In this document: piece by piece, positions 9,403-16,957 of the stretch
Position numbering within the stretch: position 1 is the stretch's first letter
How the letters are laid out: every line of letters starts with the position of its first letter
Assembly: GCF_002355155.1 (NCBI RefSeq)
Contig: NZ_AP017369.1
Location: 2,046,001-2,110,000 of the forward strand
DNA length: 64,000 nucleotides
From: Corynebacterium suranareeae
GTDB taxonomy: Bacteria; Actinomycetota; Actinomycetes; Mycobacteriales; Mycobacteriaceae
Direction of reading: 5' to 3'
Program-made: the position numbers and the translations under genes
Notes under the pieces: generated by a model
The model's database searches: none
Seen by the model: the letters and a program-made list of their open reading frames with translations, nothing else
Told to the model about the DNA's origin: nothing

Positions 9403-9762
9403 TTAGCCACCTGTACCGAAACCGGTAACCGTATCGCCTGCACCAGACGCAAAGTTCAGCGCAAGTGTGATACCACCAACTAGGAACGCACCACCGACAA
9501 TGATGAGCAAAATAGTGGTGAACCACTGAATCTGCTGACCACTCTGACCACCGAAGAGCTTGCGCATCACGTTGACAAAGCCCCAAATCACAGCAGCACC
9601 ACCAACAAGTGCCAGCAGCGAACCACCAATAATCATGAGGTAGTCAGTCGAGTTTTCAAGGAACGACTGTAGATCCCAACTCTCACCCGTGGTGTACTGA
9701 TCAGCACCATCCCAACCGGTGCCACCCTGTGCAACATAACTAACATTTCCAGGAATTGACAT
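9403..9762 (-). CDS. VirB2/TrbC-like small two-TM protein
   Basis: 119 residues from the ATG at 9762, which has AGGG a few bases upstream; an in-frame start 14 codons earlier is less likely. Two hydrophobic helices (about 40-64, TDYLMIIGGSLLALVGGAAVIWGF, and about 78-103, IQWFTTILLIIVGGAFLVGGITLAL) are joined by a short basic loop (RKLFGGQSG). This is the topology of VirB2/TrbC pilin-like subunits of type IV secretion systems. The position next to the VirB6-like gene supports this. The acidic N-terminus has no recognisable signal peptide. Confidence 0.6.
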   Translation of the reverse strand: MSIPGNVSYVAQGGTGWDGADQYTTGESWDLQSFLENSTDYLMIIGGSLLALVGGAAVIWGFVNVMRKLFGGQSGQQIQWFTTILLIIVGGAFLVGGITLALNFASGAGDTVTGFGTGG

Positions 9763-9936
9763 ATTCACCCTACTTTCCACACTGTTCCCATAAGTAATAA
9801 ACAACTTTTGTTACCAACCAATAATTTAGTCTGTTTCTTAATGGGTTTCAATTCCTTAAAACATTTATTACTTAAATAATCCTTAATATCTAACGGTCCC
9901 AGAAGAGAAGCAAAATACACCCTAATAAGACACAGG

Positions 9937-9974
9937 GAAACCCCTGAGAAACATCAATGTTTCTCAGGGGTTTC
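9937..9974 (-). terminator. Strong terminator after the VirB6-like gene
   Basis: Seventeen-base arms beginning GAAACCCCTGAGAAACA, with a short TCAA loop and a T-run; it ends the 4.6-kb gene on the minus strand. Confidence 0.8.
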
Positions 9975-10001
9975 TTTACTTACTTAGTGGCTACCGGCTC
10001 A

Positions 10002-13000
10002 TTACTGCTTCGAGCCAGTGTCACCGCCCTGTGGCTGTGACCCCTGATCACCGTGATCAGTCTTTTTTGCCTGCTGCTGTGTCTCGTTGCCGCCCATGCT
10101 TGCCATGCGGCTGCTTACCGCAGCTGATCGCATCGCTGCGTTCATCGCCTGACTGGTCGCAGAAGGCTTCTGGCTTCGCTGTCCACGAATGCCATTCTTG
10201 GCACTGACACCGCTACGCTGTGCACCTCCGCCGCCTTGGGTTGCTCCACCACGACCACCAGTGCGTCCGCTACCACCCATCGCGTCACGAACATTAGCAC
10301 CCATCTGACCAGGCTGTCCGAAGCCTCGAACAGCTTGTGATGCCAGCGAGCCTGCGACGTTCGCACCCATAATCTGAGCTGATGACGGAGTACTTGTATT
10401 CGCTGTGTGTGCAGTATTGGCCTGGTTGTTCTGCACAAATGCCTGCGCATGTCCAGACTCTTGGTAGTGAGCCTGACCAGGTGCTACAGGTCCATGTGAT
10501 GCGTTAACCACATGAGCAGCACCTGTAGAACCGGCAGCACCACCAGAAACAGCGTTACTGATAAATCCAGCACCTGTCGCAGCGTTACCCATTGCGCTTG
10601 AGACAGTGCCTGCGCCTTGTGCTGCGGAACTTGCTGCGCCCGCTGCACCGATCACACCTGCAACACCCGCAATGCCGGCTGCACCTTGTGCCATCTGACC
10701 AAAGCTTGCGCCAGAGGTACCTGCATCAGCATTAGTCACTGCATTCTGGATCTGACCAGGAACCTGTGACAAGTGCTGTGCCGCCTCAGTGAACTTACCG
10801 GCCACATCAACACCACCCATACCACCTGCTGCATAAGCACTGTTTACACTGTCGCCAACCTGCTGACCCATGGACGCCAGCTGAGTATTCAGTGCCGAGC
10901 CAGAAAGATCACCAAGCTGCTTACCAGCCTTTCCAACCGGTGCTTCAGTGGCCTGAGCATTAAGCGGCTCGACGCCACCGAGAGAACTAGCTGGTGCAAG
11001 ACCCTGGGATGCTGCAACCTGAAGCGCTGCATCATTCACAGCCTGATCTGAACTCGACACAGACCCACCAGCGAGAGCACCCACTGGGGCACCACCCTGC
11101 AGCGCAGCCTCGCTCATATTCAGACCTGCACCAGAACCTGTCGCACTGTAATCAGCACCAGTGGTACCAACCGCACCCACAGCGCCAGAGACCTCTGCGC
11201 CGTAAGTGTCTGGAATCTTTGACAGACCAGACTCAGTGACACTGCTTGCCAGGGACTGATCATCCATGACATCAGCTGCCGTGGTAATGCCACTCGACTT
11301 CACACCAGATTTCTCCATCATGGTTCCTGACGAGCTCAGACCAGCCATCTTCGTCTCAGCTTCAGCAGCGCTCATTGGTGTGCCATCAGCATGAAGCGGG
11401 TTGCCCTGTGCATCGACGATCGCACCCTCACCGTCGAGGGTGGTTCCATCAGCACTGTACGCAGCATTGCTAAATGATGCCTGACCAGAGCCACCAACAG
11501 CACCGTCAACGAAATCAGCACTAGCATCCGCAGAAGCGGTTGTATCGCCATCTGCTACATAGTCACCATCGACCGTTCCTGAAGCAGAACCAGCTGTCGC
11601 ATCGGCATCAACAGTAGCGTCGCCACCTGCTGCAAACGAGCCATCGCCGTCGCCGTCCATAATGCCCTCAGCTGCTTGATCAATGCCTTCCTTGGCGAGC
11701 CATCCAGCACCTGCAGCACCACCAACAATTCCAGCAGTAGCCAAACCGGTCTTAGCAAAGTCACCGAGCTTGCTTGAGCCAGATCCACCACCGTCAGCGC
11801 CGCCGCCTGAGCCAGAACCTGAATCAGATCCGCCATCATCACTACGAAGTAGTGCATGGGTGGCGCCAATACCGACACCAGTCGCAGCAGCACGACGCAT
11901 CATGCCGTCACCAGAGGTAGCACCCGCAGAAGAAACCTGCGTATCGAGGAACCGGTTAACAACAGAGGTCACAGCCTCATCAACGCCAGATACCAGGGAG
12001 CTACGCACCTTCATCGCGATGATAGTGAAGACGATGACACCGAGCGAAGAGATCACCGTAATAACCAACGCTGCAACAGCCATGTTATTCGAGGCGCTCA
12101 AAGCCAAGCCAACAAGACCCATACCACCAGCAACCACCGCATCAGATTCAACATCACGAAGTGTCGATGCCAAAGGTTGCTCAAAAAGCGCCGGCACGGT
12201 CATGAGGAACTTGGTGATCAACTGGTACAAGAAAATGGTACCGATAATCTCAATGAACATCGCCACTGTGTACACAATGACCTTAGCGACACCGGCGATA
12301 AAGCCCATGGCTGCGAAAGGAACAGCGCCAATCAACGAAATAGAACGTCGAATCGAGTTAAACAGCATTGCTCCGGCATAACCGATACCAATAACAATAA
12401 AGCTACCCATGAGCGAGATCGCAGAGAACCAGTACACGATAGACATTGCACCAGTGCCGATGAGATTCACCGAGTTATGGGACGCACGTGAATAGGTGGA
12501 GGTTGATGTCGAGGCCGAGTAGACACCGGCGTCAGCAGGGTTGAAGGAGGTGTTGAGGTAGTTATACATCGTCAGCGGGGACAAGTTGCAATAACTGCGG
12601 TAGTCACCATCGAGAGCTGCGCCTAGATCACCTGGCAAGCCACCAACTAAGCCACCAAAAAGATCATCCCAAATTCCGCCAAGTCCACTCGCCGTAGAAA
12701 CAACAGAATTAGTGCAACGTACAGTCGGATCAAGTGTCCTAAATCCGATTCCGCTATCACTGATCTGCGCACTTGCCAAGCCAGCCGAGTCATGAACCGC
12801 TAGCAGTGGATTTTTCGCCTCAGCAATGTCCTCTGCAGTCTTTTCCTTAATGGACGACTCAGTATTGTAATCGGTCACCCACGCCATCACATCTGACGCA
12901 GAAGTTGGATCATCCTTCGCCAAGTCCTCCATAGCACTTCGAATCGAAGTCTCAAAGCTACCCGAAGAGAGGCTCTCATTTTCAATATAACGAGTAAGCA

Positions 13001-14627
13001 TATCCACAGTACGGCCAAAAATAGTCGTTGCTGAGTTTTGTGCAGCTGCGCCACCACCACCAACGATATTATTCATCTCCGAGGACTTAGGGTTAGACAT
13101 CTTTGACATCCAGCCTGCATCTTCACCGTTTTGGAACTCTAAATCAATCGCTGCACCAGGTTCTTTAAAAGCACTGAAATAATAATTTGAGTTCGCATTA
13201 ATTTCCAATGTTGTATTCCGTACCGTCCGCAATGATTGACCTGTCGGCGCCTGCTCATCCAGATCCCATGAGATCACATTGGCATTACCTACCTTCGACG
13301 GGATCTGTAAACGTGTATTCTCTGCCCACGACTGGAAATCAACATAGGTGGACAACACGATTTTTGTCGCGTTTGATCCCGCACCGGTCGAGCTACCAGC
13401 GCTCAACAAAGAATCGAGCGCGCCGGTGTAGGTCACACCAAGAAGTGGCAACCCAACAACACCATAAATAACCCGGATCGCGACCTTTTTAATTGCCGAA
13501 CCCTTATCCATGCGGCGCATCATGAGAATACCCATCATGGTCAGGCCAAGTGAGACCGGGATAACCACAAGCCAACCAATGCTGACAGCCCAGTTATAGA
13601 TCTGGGTAAAGAAGCTCGTCATGCCTTCAAATGGAGTACCTGCTGCGGTCTGTCCGCCTGCCATACCCTCAGTGAAAGTGGCATTAGTGTTCTGTGACGC
13701 CGGCGTCACAAGAAGGCGGAAGGGGTTAATAGTCGTCAAAACCTTTAGTACAGAGTTAAAGACAAGATCAATACCACCAGAAATCATGTACACAGCCATG
13801 ATCGAGTAACCCATACCTTTACGCTGCGCCATATCAGTCGCAGAGTCTTGCGCTGCAGAACCATCGAGACCTAAGCCACTGAGTGTCGCGCCAAACAACG
13901 CATATTGGTAAGGACCCTTGTACGAATGCGTAGCCAAAGAGTCATAAGAATATGTCTTCTGGTTATTCGCATCACCAACACCGAAGAACCAACCAGAGTC
14001 TTCATTGTGCTTCGGATCTGAATAACCCAGCACGTCACCGCCATTAGCAGCCTTATTAAGAACACCACCCCACGCGCCAAGGCCAGCGTCCTCTACATCA
14101 GTGAACTCATTACCGTCACCTTCTTCAATACCTGCAGTTGCTGCACGGCCATTGGAGTAGAAGGACGCCATAGCAGAGGCCATGCGGTACATCGAGTAAT
14201 CAGGCGCCTTGTCAAGGTTCTCCTCTTTGCGTGTTTCTTCGTTTTTTGCATCATAGAAACACTTAAGAACATCGTCAGCAGCCAAGCATTTCTCCACTAT
14301 GTGAAGCTCGCCGAGATTCTCAGTAATGCACTTGAGCAACATTTCCGTGTCACCGTCACTGGGACAGATCGCTTCAAAAGCAACCTCGCCCATAGCACCA
14401 ACGACCTGCGCGATAATTGCCGACGCAAAAGCGTCAGCCTCGCGCTCTTTGTTGCCAAATGCACCAAAACTAAAGCCCATGGCGACAATAAGTGTCAGCA
14501 CAGCAACTATCACCCGGCGTTGCCAGGTTTTCCGCTGATGCTGCGCACGATCCATGCGTGCAATTTCTGCATCTACATCCAGACCATTGAGCTGAATGGT
14601 TTTTTGATCCAAGACCGCTGTGGTCAC
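10002..14627 (-). CDS. VirB6/TrbL-like giant polytopic membrane protein
   Basis: 1,541 residues from a GTG start. One helix lies near residues 38-56. Clusters of membrane segments follow at about 270-410 (GWLVVIPVSLGLTMMGILMM) and about 725-905 (YWFSAISLMGSFIVIGIGYAG, GMGLVGLALSASNN, ITVISSLGVIVFTIIAMKV). A large soluble loop separates the two clusters. The last 600 residues are Gly/Ser/Ala-rich, with DGDGDG and GSGSGGG runs, and are probably disordered. This is the layout of TrbL/VirB6-type inner-membrane channel proteins of actinobacterial elements. It is much longer than the classical 300-residue VirB6. The upstream leader carries the shared TTTAACACA element. Confidence 0.7.
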   Translation of the reverse strand: MTTAVLDQKTIQLNGLDVDAEIARMDRAQHQRKTWQRRVIVAVLTLIVAMGFSFGAFGNKEREADAFASAIIAQVVGAMGEVAFEAICPSDGDTEMLLKCITENLGELHIVEKCLAADDVLKCFYDAKNEETRKEENLDKAPDYSMYRMASAMASFYSNGRAATAGIEEGDGNEFTDVEDAGLGAWGGVLNKAANGGDVLGYSDPKHNEDSGWFFGVGDANNQKTYSYDSLATHSYKGPYQYALFGATLSGLGLDGSAAQDSATDMAQRKGMGYSIMAVYMISGGIDLVFNSVLKVLTTINPFRLLVTPASQNTNATFTEGMAGGQTAAGTPFEGMTSFFTQIYNWAVSIGWLVVIPVSLGLTMMGILMMRRMDKGSAIKKVAIRVIYGVVGLPLLGVTYTGALDSLLSAGSSTGAGSNATKIVLSTYVDFQSWAENTRLQIPSKVGNANVISWDLDEQAPTGQSLRTVRNTTLEINANSNYYFSAFKEPGAAIDLEFQNGEDAGWMSKMSNPKSSEMNNIVGGGGAAAQNSATTIFGRTVDMLTRYIENESLSSGSFETSIRSAMEDLAKDDPTSASDVMAWVTDYNTESSIKEKTAEDIAEAKNPLLAVHDSAGLASAQISDSGIGFRTLDPTVRCTNSVVSTASGLGGIWDDLFGGLVGGLPGDLGAALDGDYRSYCNLSPLTMYNYLNTSFNPADAGVYSASTSTSTYSRASHNSVNLIGTGAMSIVYWFSAISLMGSFIVIGIGYAGAMLFNSIRRSISLIGAVPFAAMGFIAGVAKVIVYTVAMFIEIIGTIFLYQLITKFLMTVPALFEQPLASTLRDVESDAVVAGGMGLVGLALSASNNMAVAALVITVISSLGVIVFTIIAMKVRSSLVSGVDEAVTSVVNRFLDTQVSSAGATSGDGMMRRAAATGVGIGATHALLRSDDGGSDSGSGSGGGADGGGSGSSKLGDFAKTGLATAGIVGGAAGAGWLAKEGIDQAAEGIMDGDGDGSFAAGGDATVDADATAGSASGTVDGDYVADGDTTASADASADFVDGAVGGSGQASFSNAAYSADGTTLDGEGAIVDAQGNPLHADGTPMSAAEAETKMAGLSSSGTMMEKSGVKSSGITTAADVMDDQSLASSVTESGLSKIPDTYGAEVSGAVGAVGTTGADYSATGSGAGLNMSEAALQGGAPVGALAGGSVSSSDQAVNDAALQVAASQGLAPASSLGGVEPLNAQATEAPVGKAGKQLGDLSGSALNTQLASMGQQVGDSVNSAYAAGGMGGVDVAGKFTEAAQHLSQVPGQIQNAVTNADAGTSGASFGQMAQGAAGIAGVAGVIGAAGAASSAAQGAGTVSSAMGNAATGAGFISNAVSGGAAGSTGAAHVVNASHGPVAPGQAHYQESGHAQAFVQNNQANTAHTANTSTPSSAQIMGANVAGSLASQAVRGFGQPGQMGANVRDAMGGSGRTGGRGGATQGGGGAQRSGVSAKNGIRGQRSQKPSATSQAMNAAMRSAAVSSRMASMGGNETQQQAKKTDHGDQGSQPQGGDTGSKQ

Positions 14628-14718
14628 TTGCCCGCCACCCCCTCAATATTCGTTTTAAACAATTGCTTAAAAAGTTTCATTAATCCCCAATTCAAAGTTA
14701 CTTTAGAATGGAATATAG

Positions 14719-14731
14719 AAACTTTAACACA
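14719..14731 (-). promoter_or_regulatory. Shared leader element AAACTTTAACACA
   Basis: The same 13-mer occurs at 19424-19436, with close variants at 9282-9293 and 22777-22786, each upstream of a minus-strand transfer gene. On the coding strand it reads TGTGTTAAAGTTT. It is probably part of a common promoter or operator. Confidence 0.45.
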
Positions 14732-14807
14732 TTAAAATTGAATATTAAATGTTGTTTAAAGTCGAAATTGTGAATCCAGAATGACAGATATTTCCAGCTC
14801 ACGACAC

Positions 14808-14845
14808 AAAAACACCCTGTGCAGATTTAGCACAGGGTGTTTTTT
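14808..14845 (-). terminator. Strong terminator after the lipoprotein gene
   Basis: Fifteen-base arms around AAAACACCCTGTGC and GCACAGGGTGTTTT, with U-runs on both strands. Confidence 0.8.
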
Positions 14846-14858
14846 ATTCTAACGGGAC

Positions 14859-15680
14859 TTAATTCTCACGTTCATAAAGAATTGGGCTTGATGGAACACC
14901 GTCAAAGAGTAGCCCGTAGCAAGTCTCGTCCGTACAGGTGACCCGAGAGAGCGACGAATCTATCTGAGCTTGTGTGAACCCATCTGCCAGAAGTTCCTTC
15001 GTCATATCCGAGGTGAACTCATCTAAATCATAACCATTTGAGAACATTGAGTTGCTCACCTCATAGGCCACAAGGTAATCGGCACCAGCTTGGAACTCAT
15101 CGCTGAAAATCTCAACCGCTTTCTCCGCAGCAGAGTAACTAAAGCCCTTAGTAACCGCCTTATCTACCGCGCCTTTAGGTGAAGTAACATCGGCAATATC
15201 CTTGACATACAGACCAAGCATCGTGGAGAAGTCAACGTTATCGGCTACATAGTCGCTCACTTCTGAATCGTAGTCGCTAGCAAGCTTCGCTACTGCTTCA
15301 GGCCCCTTGGCATCGTCCAAACCCGTGCCATAAATCTGCTTCAGCACCACCTTGACACCATCTTCATTGTCTGCCCCAGCACCCATAGCAGCAATAGCAA
15401 TGAGCTTCGATGAGACATGTCCATCAAAACGGTTGAGCGCTTCGAACGCAAGCGCAGACATACCCTCGCTGTCTGCACGAGCCTCTGCCTCAGTTGCGTC
15501 CTTGATGGTGTCAGCGGTGTACTTCGCAGACACAGAGCTATCAGAAGAGCCTGAATCACTGCTGCTTGAGGCAGATCCTGTACTGTCAGCGCCGTCAGCA
15601 TCACCAGAGCAAGCTGCTAAGCCAAACATCAGCGTACTGACAGCCAGTACGGACAGGGCTTTAGTCTTAAACTTTTTCAT
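14859..15680 (-). CDS. Surface lipoprotein of the transfer region
   Basis: 273 residues. A classic lipoprotein signal (basic KKFKTK, hydrophobic LSVLAVSTLMFGLAAC) ends in the lipobox LAAC with Cys24. A Ser/Asp-rich linker to about residue 50 is followed by a helical domain with repeated motifs (FSTMLGLYVKDIADV, FSYSAAEKAVEIFSDEF, LLADGFTQAQIDSSLSRV). Two cysteines near the C-terminus (TCTDETCYG) may form a disulphide. The helical pattern recalls Ltp-type surface lipoproteins that block DNA entry, but I cannot confirm homology. In a conjugative element, an exposed lipoprotein could act in mating-pair contact or entry exclusion. Confidence 0.6.
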   Translation of the reverse strand: MKKFKTKALSVLAVSTLMFGLAACSGDADGADSTGSASSSSDSGSSDSSVSAKYTADTIKDATEAEARADSEGMSALAFEALNRFDGHVSSKLIAIAAMGAGADNEDGVKVVLKQIYGTGLDDAKGPEAVAKLASDYDSEVSDYVADNVDFSTMLGLYVKDIADVTSPKGAVDKAVTKGFSYSAAEKAVEIFSDEFQAGADYLVAYEVSNSMFSNGYDLDEFTSDMTKELLADGFTQAQIDSSLSRVTCTDETCYGLLFDGVPSSPILYEREN

Positions 15681-15871
15681 GAGGAGTCAACTTTCTTTTA
15701 TCAACGTTTGTTATGGTCATCTGCCACAATCGCTGTAGAAGTCTCCCCCTTGTGCACCTATGGCTTTTAGTATTTATAACCCAAACCATATTATTTCTTG
15801 CAACAGCGTGCAAGATCTACACAGCTCTATACCCCCGATCCCAGCGGTAAATCGCCACCACAAAAGCAAAC

Positions 15872-15900
15872 ACCGGCTCCACGTAATGCGAGAGCCGGGT
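15872..15900 (-). terminator. Terminator candidate after the YPDG protein
   Basis: Arms ACCGGCTC and GAGCCGGGT with a modest T-rich tail on the minus strand, 20 bases after the stop codon. Confidence 0.5.
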
Positions 15901-15923
15901 AGCGCTTAAGTCTCAAGCAAAGA

Positions 15924-16763
15924 TCAAGAACTCAGAGACGATCCGGCAGGACGAATGACATCCACAGGTTCAGGCTGATCCGTCACCTCGATGGAATAAG
16001 AGGCCGTCGCATATGTGCCGTCTGGATAAATTAATTCTACAGCAAACCATAGTTGACCAGTACGATCTTCCGATGCTGTGAAAGTAAGCTCACCGGTTTT
16101 CTCATCAATAACGACAATTGCACCCATCAACTCCGCATTGTCAATTGATCCATAACGATCACGAACAACCTTAGATCCCTGTGGGACTCCGCCAATCGCT
16201 CCTGTACCGTCCATCACCCTCAATGGAATCTTAATAGTCTGCCCTTTACGCACCCTCGGAATCTCTTCACTCTGGATGCTGTAATAAATATCATCTGCCA
16301 CAGTGATCACTGAATGTGGTGTCACTATGTCACTAGAACCATCGGGGTAGATAGCCTTGACCGTCACTCGGTCAATGTAGGATCTGGTCATTTTTCCGGG
16401 GATAAAATAAATGACCTCTGAGCCAGCAAGAGTATGCCGAATCATACCTGTTCGTGAATCTACCCGAGAAGCAAGCAAACCATCATCAATGACATTGGTG
16501 AACGTATCACCATCAAGAACAAATTGAGTTCCTTCGGGTAATTCAGCGGAATTCTCAACGAACTGAAAAGCTGTGTTAGACAAACCCGTAGTATCCCACG
16601 GCGTACCAAGACGCGTTTCTAAGGGCTCATACTGTGGCTCATACTGAGCTGCCATAGATACATTGTCTTGTGCATTCGCAGCACCCGTGCCATTAACCGT
16701 TGCTCCGAATAGCAACGAACATGACAGTGCGACAGTGACCAACGTGCGTGAGCGTACCAACAT
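15924..16763 (-). CDS. Secreted beta-rich protein with YPDG motifs
   Basis: 279 residues. An N-terminal signal peptide (LVTVALSCSLLFGATVNGTGAANA) probably ends near residue 31. The motif YPDG appears twice (VKAIYPDGSSDIVTPHSV and VELIYPDGTYATASYSIEV), spaced about 112 residues. This motif is typical of Rib/alpha-like immunoglobulin-fold surface repeats. No LPXTG motif or C-terminal anchor is present, so it is probably secreted or wall-associated. The location among transfer genes suggests a role in donor-recipient contact, which is inference. Confidence 0.6.
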   Translation of the reverse strand: MLVRSRTLVTVALSCSLLFGATVNGTGAANAQDNVSMAAQYEPQYEPLETRLGTPWDTTGLSNTAFQFVENSAELPEGTQFVLDGDTFTNVIDDGLLASRVDSRTGMIRHTLAGSEVIYFIPGKMTRSYIDRVTVKAIYPDGSSDIVTPHSVITVADDIYYSIQSEEIPRVRKGQTIKIPLRVMDGTGAIGGVPQGSKVVRDRYGSIDNAELMGAIVVIDEKTGELTFTASEDRTGQLWFAVELIYPDGTYATASYSIEVTDQPEPVDVIRPAGSSLSS

Positions 16764-16900
16764 ACTTCTACACCACTTTCCAAATCAGAACTACTCTTTG
16801 CTCACTCATAATATAGGGACAGGATGCCCCAATATCTTTATGGTATCGAACTGATCCCCTTTCAGAAGCGTCTGCTGATCTGTTTTTTGTACGACACAAG

Positions 16901-16936
16901 AAAACACCGCCTCGATAATTCAAGACGGTGTTTTTT
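16901..16936 (-). terminator. Terminator after the VirB4-like gene
   Basis: Arms AAAACACCG and CGGTGTTTT with a T-run beyond; it lies just behind the stop of the VirB4-like gene. Confidence 0.7.
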
Positions 16937-16957
16937 CCTCACCATGGTGACCAACAA

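Noticed and set aside
11683..12491. Two long plus-strand frames opposite the VirB6-like gene
   Set aside because: Pro/Ala- and His/Arg-rich shadows of the low-complexity and membrane regions of the gene on the other strand.
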